Shown here: positions 1-5,494 of the stretch, piece by piece
Layout of the letters: each line of letters begins with the position of its first letter
Position numbering within the stretch: position 1 is the stretch's first letter
DNA from: a virus
Reading direction: 5' to 3' (one strand)
Length of the DNA stretch: 36,244 bases
Virus record (IMG/VR): IMGVR_UViG_3300045974_000047
Span: 1 to 36,244 of that record
Made by a program: the position numbers and the translations under genes
Notes under the pieces: generated by a model
What the model saw: the letters and a program-made list of their open reading frames with translations, nothing else
Database searches by the model: none
What the model was told of the DNA's origin: nothing

Positions 1-588
1 TTCGGTAACGCATGCCCACACAGGGAGGCCAATACTCGCCGCTAGGACGTTGACGTACTGGCTGTAGTTCTTAACGCTGGTAACTGGCAAGTCCATAATA
101 GCCAGTTCACCTTCGCGGATAGCCTTAATGGGGTCAGCATCGTCAAGCACAGACGCAGGCAGCAAGACGAGGCGGCGGGTCTCCTTGCATGCCTTGCCAC
201 GGCCTCCGTTCAGGTCGCTACCCCACTCGCGGTTAGGGCAACCTGTGCAGATGGGGTTAACAGGCTCTTCCACCACGCTGTCCGGCACCATATCGTCATC
301 GCTTTCAGCAAGGCTGAAGCAGTTCGGATTCTGGATGTTATTCGCATCATACCTGCCCGCGTAGAACGTGTTGCGATAAGTGGCGGCAAGGACAATAACG
401 TCCAGTCGGTTGTCCTTAACGGGTTGTCCGCCAAAGCTGATCATACCAGACTTCAAGCTAACCTTGCTGATGCTGGGGCGCTCGGTAGCGGCTGCTTCCT
501 TTGCCTGTTGTGCCAGCATAGCCAAGCGGCTTGTGGACACTGCGGGTACTTGGTCCTGCGGGACCTTAACAATTTCTTTTGTAGCCAT
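1..588 (-). CDS. Unrecognised early phage protein with four cysteines, 3' end cut by window edge
   Basis: The frame is open from an ATG at 588 to the window edge, giving 196 residues and no stop, so the gene is partial at its C terminus. The N-terminal 40 residues are Ala/Lys/Gln rich. The body reads like a compact beta-rich domain (VSLKSGMISFGGQPV, then RLDVIVLAATYRNTFYAGRY). Cysteines lie at about 90, 114, 117 and 134; the CTGC pair and the later GKACKETRRL suggest a possible metal site. A weak Shine-Dalgarno (GAAAG) precedes the ATG, 20 bp after the neighbouring 84-aa gene. It is last in the visible leftward operon. Its place with replication genes makes a DNA-metabolism role, such as a ssDNA-binding protein, possible, but no family was recognised. 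Confidence 0.8.
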   Translation of the reverse strand, partial: MATKEIVKVPQDQVPAVSTSRLAMLAQQAKEAAATERPSISKVSLKSGMISFGGQPVKDNRLDVIVLAATYRNTFYAGRYDANNIQNPNCFSLAESDDDMVPDSVVEEPVNPICTGCPNREWGSDLNGGRGKACKETRRLVLLPASVLDDADPIKAIREGELAIMDLPVTSVKNYSQYVNVLAASIGLPVWACVTE

Positions 589-608
589 GATCAATCTTTC
601 GTAGTTAG

Positions 609-863
609 TTAATAGTTCATTGCACGACGTATGTCGCGAATTTTGATATCCAGCAACGGTGTCAAAGTCACCATGCTGGCTTCTGCCTCTGCCAACTCAG
701 CTTTGAGCTTAGCAATGCGCTGGTCCAAGTTCTCACGAACTGTGGGGTTATAGTCAATAGTGCCTTTGGCTATATAGGATGAGCCCACTATACTGCGGGA
801 CATGGTCGGCGGCACCAAGTAGCCAGAGTCCTCGCGTGGACCTTCCATTACGCTTTCTTCCAT
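609..863 (-). CDS. Small hypothetical protein with C-terminal coiled coil (84 aa)
   Basis: This 84-residue protein has an acidic N terminus, a Ser/Pro-rich middle and a helical, heptad-like C-terminal half (about residues 42-66: VRENLDQRIAKLKAELAEAE). The helix suggests coiled-coil oligomerisation. An AAGGAG Shine-Dalgarno sits 9 bp before the ATG. The stop of the upstream 146-aa gene is 1 bp away, so the two are translationally coupled. No family was recognised; function unknown. Confidence 0.75.
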   Translation of the reverse strand: MEESVMEGPREDSGYLVPPTMSRSIVGSSYIAKGTIDYNPTVRENLDQRIAKLKAELAEAEASMVTLTPLLDIKIRDIRRAMNY

Positions 864-864
864 A

Positions 865-1305
865 TCACTTAACTCCTTGTTTAGATAACGTGTAAACGGG
901 AAACTTCCCCACTCCGGGGATGGACTCGCCCGAGGCCCAGCGTTCTTTTATCGCTGCTCTCCCCGGACGTTTTTCGAACAAACTCATATCGTCTTGCGAC
1001 TTAATGAACTGCCAGAAAGCCTGCCAGTCCTGCACCACGGGTTCTTCCTTGGGTGCAGGCATGGTCAAAATAATGGTCTTGCCGCCGGACGCGCTAATGC
1101 CCTGCCGCAAGAACTGCTCAATTAACTTTGCCTGCAATGCGTCCTCTGCGGTTTTTAACGTCTTGGCAATTTTGTCTTGCGCCAAGCGGTCTGTCTTGAC
1201 AGCCCAGAACTCATCGCACAGGAGACCAAGCTCTTGTGCGCTAAGGGTCTCGGACCCAAGTAGGTTCTCAAGCGCGGCTTCACTTGCGCGGGTTGGTTTA
1301 CTCAT
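865..1305 (-). CDS. Hypothetical early phage protein (146 aa)
   Basis: I chose the ATG at 1305 because GGAGGT lies 8 bp upstream. A longer reading to 1350 would add 15 residues that merely overlap the preceding gene. The predicted protein is soluble and mixed alpha/beta: helical over about residues 5-75 (with ALENLLGSETLSAQELGLLCDEFW), then a linker with KTIILTMPAPKEEP. The C terminus has RAAIKERWASGESIPGVGKF and SKQGVK. The fold and family are not recognised. It overlaps the upstream 77-aa gene by 8 bp, which is typical of a compact phage early operon. Confidence 0.78.
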   Translation of the reverse strand: MSKPTRASEAALENLLGSETLSAQELGLLCDEFWAVKTDRLAQDKIAKTLKTAEDALQAKLIEQFLRQGISASGGKTIILTMPAPKEEPVVQDWQAFWQFIKSQDDMSLFEKRPGRAAIKERWASGESIPGVGKFPVYTLSKQGVK

Positions 1306-1531
1306 GACTTTCCACCTCCATAATAAGCCCTTGCAGTACGGGGGTCGCATTCATCTCTGCGTCCAGCACATAGGTATTATGCAGGAACTGCATAAGGTTG
1401 GGGCCAATGGGTTCGTAGTCTGCACCAGCCAAGCGCACGTCGTTAATACGGGGCTTGCTGCGCTTAGTACGTGGTATGTACTCCACGTGGAAATGCACGC
1501 CAGTGGCGTGTTGGATGATTTGTTGTTTCAT
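1298..1531 (-). CDS. Small hypothetical protein (77 aa)
   Basis: This is a 77-residue basic-to-neutral protein starting MKQQIIQHATGVHFHVEYIP, with a basic patch (RTKRSKPRI) near residues 21-29. An AAGGA Shine-Dalgarno precedes the ATG at 1531. The start overlaps the upstream stop as ATGA (1528-1531), and the gene's own 3' end overlaps the next gene by 8 bp. Both overlaps indicate coupled translation. No recognisable domain; function unknown. Confidence 0.72.
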   Translation of the reverse strand: MKQQIIQHATGVHFHVEYIPRTKRSKPRINDVRLAGADYEPIGPNLMQFLHNTYVLDAEMNATPVLQGLIMEVESHE

Positions 1532-1827
1532 TGTACTAGTTCCTTTGTACGCGTCAAACTAAGCGTTTGGCGCTGGGTGCATTGTACCACGGCCCTGTAT
1601 TTCAGAGACTGAATTTGTGTGTCGATGTTGCCCGCCAGCTTGATGTCTGTCCACTCGTCGTAGGGATGGCGCTTCCGCTGTACGGCGGCAATTACGTACC
1701 CGGCGTAGCGCACAGGCCATTCAGAGGCCATCAGAACCCCCAGTAGACGCTTTGCAGCGGCAGGGCCTAGGGCTATGTGGCTTGGTGCCGCTTGCGGGGC
1801 TCCTAGGGCGTTTAAATGCGTCTGCAT
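1528..1827 (-). CDS. Small hypothetical protein (99 aa)
   Basis: This is a 99-residue basic protein. A GGAGG Shine-Dalgarno lies about 6 bp before the ATG at 1827. The N-terminal third is Ala-rich (GPAAAKRLLGVLMASEWPVRYAG), and the C-terminal half has IDTQIQSLKYRAVVQCTQRQT. It overlaps the downstream gene as ATGA and is separated from the upstream gene by 1 bp. No family was recognised. Confidence 0.72.
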   Translation of the reverse strand: MQTHLNALGAPQAAPSHIALGPAAAKRLLGVLMASEWPVRYAGYVIAAVQRKRHPYDEWTDIKLAGNIDTQIQSLKYRAVVQCTQRQTLSLTRTKELVQ

Positions 1828-1828
1828 A

Positions 1829-2092
1829 TTAGCCTCCTCCCACGTGCGGGGTTACTTCACCGTTGGGGTTGCGGGGTACGCTACCTACCCACTCGCTACC
1901 ATCGTGCTGTGCGGGGAAGTAAACATGGTTCGTAGTCCAGACGGTGAAGCAGCACCCCTCCGTGCCACCGTATCCGTTATCGAACTCTTTGTCCATATCT
2001 TCATCATTCATGGTGTTACCTACTACGTCCGCAAAAGTCTCCTCTCGCGCACGTAGGGCATGCAAAAGTTGAGCACGCCAAGTGGTAGTCAT
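1829..2092 (-). CDS. Hypothetical phage protein (87 aa)
   Basis: The start is at 2092, where ATGA overlaps the stop of the DUF932 gene; a start at 2122 would run deeper into that gene. The C-terminal half has an aromatic-rich stretch (TVWTTNHVYFPAQHDGSEWV) followed by VPRNPNGEVTPHVGGG. I have the impression that similar compact motifs occur in small phage proteins, but I cannot assign a function. It is a member of the leftward early operon. Confidence 0.72.
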   Translation of the reverse strand: MTTTWRAQLLHALRAREETFADVVGNTMNDEDMDKEFDNGYGGTEGCCFTVWTTNHVYFPAQHDGSEWVGSVPRNPNGEVTPHVGGG

Positions 2093-2910
2093 GCCAGCAC
2101 CAACTGCTCGGCAGCAGCCCACAGCCCTTGGTTGATACGCTGCGCGGGCACAATGGCCTCCACGGCACGCACGCTGCTCTTACGGCCTGTCCACACGCTC
2201 TTGGTCTCCCAGCCGCCCTGCATCACATTCTCCTGGATGCGGTTAAGTACGGCCCATGCCTCAAAGCCTGCGTCTACTTCACGACGCACCTTAAGCAAGT
2301 CCAGCGCGTTGAATGGCTTAATGCCCTCACCGTAGCGCAGGCCCATAGCAATGTCGGCCAACAAGTAGGTCTGGCTGGTGGTCAGGGTAGCAGCCTTAAA
2401 CGCCTCGATCTGCTTAACCATGCGGGGGAAGTCATCCTCGACGATGCGGGACACTACGTCGATAATCTCGCCAGTGCTGCGCCCCTTGGCGTGGATAACG
2501 CGGTGGCTTGCAATCATCTTACCGGCGGTCATGCTGTTACTACAGACTAGTCTGTAGTACGCGGCTTGCAGACTATAGGCGGCAGTGCCATCGTGCGCGT
2601 TGGACAAGCTTAGCTCCAACGTACCGTCAAGGGCACCACCATACTTGTTCTTACCCGAGTCCAAGCGGCGCAGACGCAAGCTGTGGCGGCAGAAACCCTC
2701 AGTACCCACGCTGCGGGTCTTGTTCTGAGTGGCCTCGAATACACCCCAACCTTCCTCAAACAACTTCTCCAGCGGCTGGATAGTGGGGATGTACTCGTAG
2801 CGCGGGCCACGGGTGGGGCTAGGTTCAACAGCGAACACAGCGGGGCATGCTTGGCGAATGGCGGCAAGGCTGAGGGCCGCACCAGTGCGGAGAATACGAT
2901 TAGCTAGCAT
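2089..2910 (-). CDS. DUF932 family phage/plasmid-like protein
   Basis: The 273-residue protein carries the signature region of the DUF932 family (phage/plasmid-like proteins of TIGR03299 type). This is a LRLRRLD strand, then LELSLSNAHDGTAAYSLQ and YYRLVCSNSMTAG at about residues 99-130. The biochemical role of the family is not established. It is frequent on phages and plasmids near replication or recombination genes, as here. GGAG lies 8 bp upstream of the ATG. The start is directly preceded by an ACTAGAAC (+ strand) motif shared by several leaders in this operon. Its stop overlaps the next start as ATGA. Confidence 0.85.
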   Translation of the reverse strand: MLANRILRTGAALSLAAIRQACPAVFAVEPSPTRGPRYEYIPTIQPLEKLFEEGWGVFEATQNKTRSVGTEGFCRHSLRLRRLDSGKNKYGGALDGTLELSLSNAHDGTAAYSLQAAYYRLVCSNSMTAGKMIASHRVIHAKGRSTGEIIDVVSRIVEDDFPRMVKQIEAFKAATLTTSQTYLLADIAMGLRYGEGIKPFNALDLLKVRREVDAGFEAWAVLNRIQENVMQGGWETKSVWTGRKSSVRAVEAIVPAQRINQGLWAAAEQLVLA

Positions 2911-2995
2911 ACTAGAACTCCAAAAGGTTAAAGGTCAGTGGGGAAATCCCGTAGTAGGCTCGCGTGAGAGAGCCTACTTGGTGATTACCAGACTG

Positions 2996-3309
2996 CTAGT
3001 GCCCAATGTGCACCATCAAACTCGACATAGCCACGGGCAGCATCACGCTACGGTCGGCAATGTTGCCAAACGCCATGACCAGATGCATGGCTTGATCGGG
3101 GTACACTTCTCGCTGCTGATGGCGAGTACCATCATGCCAGCGTCCAGAGCGATGTTCTGGTGCAGATGGCTGACCATGTTGGCTACCAACGTCATGCGGT
3201 CGCCCACGGAGGGGCCGTGATGGCGACGCACTGTCTTGATGATGTCACTCACCTTGAGCATCTGCTCTTGGGCGAAGTCTTGCATCTTCTTGGCTTCGGC
3301 TTGGCTCAT
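2996..3309 (-). pseudogene. Small early protein apparently split by a one-base frameshift
   Basis: The frame from the ATG at 3309 reads naturally (MSQAEAKKMQDFAQEQMLKV through ALDAGMMVLAISSEK) to about 3107. It then decays to an implausible tail ending at 3043. The frame displaced by one base continues sensibly from about 3106: VYPDQAMHLVMAFGNIAD, then VMLPVAMSSLMVHIGH, with a TAG at 2996-2998. Adding one base near GAGAAGTG (3104-3111) would give one protein of about 104 aa. This could be an assembly error, a natural lesion or ribosomal frameshifting; no good slippery heptamer is visible. The N-terminal part is helical with a basic patch (VRRHHGP). Function unknown. Confidence 0.65.
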
Positions 3310-3312
3310 TTG

Positions 3313-3843
3313 TTACCCCAATAGTTTGATTAAGTTGTCCTTGTCTTCAGGAGCCAGTTCGCCTAGGACACGTTCGGCGAATGACTTGCGGATGTTGCGC
3401 TGGTACGCACCCTGCACGGCGTCGGTAATCTGCTTGTTGCGGTTGAGCAATGCGCTGTAGGCAGCGAGGTCAACTTTGGCAATGACCCAGCTATACTCAA
3501 TGGCGTCGTCAGGGGCAATGTCAACGTGAGTATCGATCAACTGCACCCGTGCAATGCTCAGGCGCTGGCCTGCCAGCATGCTCTTAAAGTTGACGCTGTC
3601 CACCTGTAGCTGGGCGGATATGCGGGCATTGCCAGCGGCGTCTCCGTAGTCGTCACTGTACTTCTCAGACTTAATCGCCACGTTGCGGATGCGCGTTGGC
3701 ACCACCACAAAGTCACCCGTGCTGAGCTCAGGCAGGTTGCAGATGTACGTGTAGTTGCTCGCAGTCGCGGCGTCATGCTGGTACTGCACGTGGATGGTGT
3801 ACGCCTTGCTGTCAAGCAGGGCGGCAATGTTCTTCTCGGCCAT
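3313..3843 (-). CDS. Hypothetical early phage protein (176 aa)
   Basis: The 176-residue acidic protein has a beta-rich N-terminal part (AYTIHVQYQHDAATASNYTY, GDFVVVPTRIRNVAIKS) and a helical C-terminal part (QITDAVQGAYQRNIRKSFAE, ending DKDNLIKLLG). GGAG precedes the ATG by 8 bp. It lies 3 bp upstream of the apparently frameshifted gene. It resembles no family I can name with confidence. Confidence 0.75.
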   Translation of the reverse strand: MAEKNIAALLDSKAYTIHVQYQHDAATASNYTYICNLPELSTGDFVVVPTRIRNVAIKSEKYSDDYGDAAGNARISAQLQVDSVNFKSMLAGQRLSIARVQLIDTHVDIAPDDAIEYSWVIAKVDLAAYSALLNRNKQITDAVQGAYQRNIRKSFAERVLGELAPEDKDNLIKLLG

Positions 3844-3844
3844 G

Positions 3845-4036
3845 TTAAATCTCCTCTAAGTCTTCGTTACGCTCAATGTAAATAGCCAAGCTGCGAGCGT
3901 ACATGGCAGCAAGGTCATAGGTGGGGAAGGTCTTGGCGACAACGCGCCCGTTCATAACAGCGTAGTGCATGCCGTTGGGGTAGTCAAACTTGACTACCTT
4001 TACGACACCACTCATTAGATTGAGTAGGGCGCACAT
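3845..4036 (-). CDS. Small hypothetical protein (56-63 aa)
   Basis: This is a short protein whose main part reads MSGVVKVVKFDYPNGMHYAV, followed by NGRVVAKTFPTYDLAAMYAR. The pattern is a beta-hairpin followed by a helix. The start is uncertain: ATG at 4036 gives 63 aa and ATG at 4015 gives 56 aa. Neither has a convincing Shine-Dalgarno, so coupling to the gene ending at 4043 is likely. Function unknown. Confidence 0.6.
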   Translation of the reverse strand: MCALLNLMSGVVKVVKFDYPNGMHYAVMNGRVVAKTFPTYDLAAMYARSLAIYIERNEDLEEI

Positions 4037-4042
4037 GCTGGG

Positions 4043-4489
4043 TTACTCCAAGCACTCGAGGGCGTACACGGGGCGCTCTATGGTCTCCATGCGCTCAATA
4101 ACGCGGTGGCACAGGGCGGGGGCGTCGGGGTCGTCTTGGGTGGTAACCTGCGCTATGATGCTAAGCCAGCTATTCTCCCAGCTTTTGTTGTTGAATATGC
4201 GCTGACCGCTACCCGCGTTGTCGAAGCTATGGTCAAACTCGAAGCCAACTACGATCTCCGCAGCCTCGATGACCTCCAGCATGTGCTTCATGCTTTTAAC
4301 TGGAACTGTGATGCCAACGCTGTACGTGCCAATGTAGATACTGCACTGTGGTTCTGCTTGCTGCAGAGCGCTGAATAGCTTGTTGATGTTGTGCAGCTTG
4401 ACTTTTGCACGAATCTTGGCAGCGCGTGCTGTCATTTCTGCCACATCATTCTTGGACTGCGCCAAGGCCTCTTTAACTGAACTTGCCAT
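4043..4489 (-). CDS. Hypothetical early phage protein (148 aa)
   Basis: The 148-residue protein has a strongly helical N-terminal 45 residues (VKEALAQSKNDVAEMTARAA), then a beta-rich section (CSIYIGTYSVGITVPVKS), a helix and an acidic C terminus. TAGGAG lies 7 bp before the ATG. It is the first gene after a 68-bp gap holding a TATAAT-like -10 (minus strand), so it may start a separate transcript. No family recognised. Confidence 0.75.
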   Translation of the reverse strand: MASSVKEALAQSKNDVAEMTARAAKIRAKVKLHNINKLFSALQQAEPQCSIYIGTYSVGITVPVKSMKHMLEVIEAAEIVVGFEFDHSFDNAGSGQRIFNNKSWENSWLSIIAQVTTQDDPDAPALCHRVIERMETIERPVYALECLE

Positions 4490-4544
4490 GTCTAACTCCT
4501 AAGTTACTAGAACTGGCGATAACCCTGCGCTACCGCCTGTATGC

Positions 4545-4550
4545 ATTATA
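4545..4550 (-). promoter_or_regulatory. Candidate leftward sigma70-like -10 element
   Basis: The minus strand reads CTATAATGCAT, with TTGCAG sixteen bases upstream as a weak -35. It lies in the 68-bp gap before the 148-aa gene, about 55 bp from its start. The same CTATAATGCA string recurs before the 65-aa gene at 5237-5242, which supports a real element. Confidence 0.45.
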
Positions 4551-4557
4551 GGGTGCT

Positions 4558-4791
4558 TTACACTCCCTGCAACAGCCTTTGTAATCCAATTACGCTGTAG
4601 TTGCTCCGCTCCACGCGGCACGCATCCCCGTAGAGGATGCGCACGTAGCATGTGGTAGTGACGTCACGCTGGTCCATGGGCCACACCTCTACTATGAAGT
4701 CTGGGTTAACGAGCAAGATCTCTATCTCGTCAGTATGCTCCCCGTAAGAGTCAGTCTTAATACGGATGGGTTGAATGTCAATTAAAGTCAT
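4558..4791 (-). CDS. Small hypothetical protein (77 aa)
   Basis: This is a 77-residue beta-rich protein starting MTLIDIQPIRIKTDSYGEHT, then EIEILLVNPDFIVEVWPMDQ, with TTTCYVRILYG and SVIGLQRLLQGV. It overlaps the upstream 77-aa gene by 14 bp; its GAGG Shine-Dalgarno lies inside that gene. It is followed by a short gap with a promoter-like -10. Function unknown. Confidence 0.68.
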   Translation of the reverse strand: MTLIDIQPIRIKTDSYGEHTDEIEILLVNPDFIVEVWPMDQRDVTTTCYVRILYGDACRVERSNYSVIGLQRLLQGV

Positions 4792-5011
4792 TTAATATTT
4801 CCTCTTCAATGGTTGCAATGTCGTCACTCGTCGCCTTGCGCTCCAGCCACGGGGCGGGGCGACCGCGCCGGTCGCAAATGGTGTAGTCAAGCTCGGTGTA
4901 TCCGTGGTAGTCAAGGTCACTTGGCGCGTTGTAGGAGAACGAGCCCTTCACCACGCTTACGTGGTGCACATCAACTAGGCAGGGTATGCCTTGGATTTTA
5001 GCGGGCAGCAT
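4778..5011 (-). CDS. Small hypothetical protein (77 aa)
   Basis: This is a 77-residue acidic protein: MLPAKIQGIPCLVDVHHVSV, GSFSYNAPSDLDYHGYTELD, YTICDRRGRPAPWLER and an acidic helical tail. AAGGGG precedes the ATG at 5011. It overlaps the neighbouring genes by 14 bp at each end. The YTICDRRGRPAPWL strand-turn resembles many small phage proteins, but no function can be given. Confidence 0.7.
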   Translation of the reverse strand: MLPAKIQGIPCLVDVHHVSVVKGSFSYNAPSDLDYHGYTELDYTICDRRGRPAPWLERKATSDDIATIEEEILNDFN

Positions 5012-5195
5012 GCTTGTACCCCTTTGGTTGATACTTTATGGCGTGCTCGTTAGCCATATAGTGCTCAACCCGCGCCATAGCGCGGATATACACGGCAGCA
5101 GCCACAGGACTGCCCGCGTTGGTGAAGTAAGTGAAGTGCCACTTGTGGCATTCTATACTCCGCTGACAGGCTGCAAATTCATTCTTAGCAGACAT
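4998..5195 (-). CDS. Small hypothetical protein (65 aa)
   Basis: This is a 65-residue protein (MSAKNEFAACQRSIECHKWH; ARVEHYMANEHAIKYQPKGY) with two Cys and several His residues. Those could bind a metal, but the spacing fits no motif I recognise. AAGGAG lies 6 bp before the ATG. It is the first gene after a 61-bp gap holding a palindromic -10 region, so it probably heads a transcript. Confidence 0.68.
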   Translation of the reverse strand: MSAKNEFAACQRSIECHKWHFTYFTNAGSPVAAAVYIRAMARVEHYMANEHAIKYQPKGYKHAAR

Positions 5196-5236
5196 AATTC
5201 TCCTTAACTAGAACACCAGCGGCTTGCTGGCAGTGC

Positions 5237-5255
5237 ATTATAGCATGCGCTATAA
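5237..5255 (-). promoter_or_regulatory. Candidate leftward promoter with overlapping dyad
   Basis: The minus strand has TATAATGCAC (TATAAT at 5242-5237). The -10 overlaps an inverted repeat at 5238-5255: TTATAGC, a 4-bp centre, GCTATAA. The dyad could be an operator, or simply two divergent -10-like hexamers. No good -35 is visible. It lies 42 bp before the start of the 65-aa gene. Confidence 0.42.
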
Positions 5256-5256
5256 T

Positions 5257-5493
5257 CTATAGCGTAACGCCTGAAAAGTTAGCTATCTCCTCTTCAGGGA
5301 TTCTCCCCCACACAGCGGCTTCTACCAGCCCTACGTTGGCATCTACCTTTAGACCATTAGGCGGGCCACCAATAAAGAACACTAAAGTCTCTTCCTTATC
5401 TTCATGAGCTTCTGCCACAGCAGTAATGTTGGTCAAAGGTATGGTCACCGACTTTGTAGTGTCGGCAATAGTCAGCATGATAAACTTCTTCAC
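5257..5493 (-). CDS. Small hypothetical protein with GTG start (78 aa)
   Basis: This is a 78-residue, beta-rich, acidic protein: MKKFIMLTIADTTKSVTIPL, HEDKEETLVFFIGGPPNGLK, RIPEEEIANFSGVTL. I chose the GTG at 5493 because AGGGGA lies about 6 bp upstream and the start abuts the stop of the primase-helicase. An ATG at 5478 would lack a ribosome site. It may be a small accessory protein of the replication gene; no family recognised. Confidence 0.7.
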   Translation of the reverse strand: MKKFIMLTIADTTKSVTIPLTNITAVAEAHEDKEETLVFFIGGPPNGLKVDANVGLVEAAVWGRIPEEEIANFSGVTL

Positions 5494-5494
5494 A

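Noticed and set aside
920-1612. Plus-strand open frame of 230 codons
   Set aside because: It lies antisense to several well-supported overlapping early genes that have ribosome sites. Its composition is odd (Cys/Ser-rich) with no ribosome site.
3090-3120. Programmed -1 frameshift in the small gene at 2996-3309
   Set aside because: No X XXY YYZ slippery heptamer lies at the switch point and no stimulating pseudoknot is obvious. An indel is more likely.
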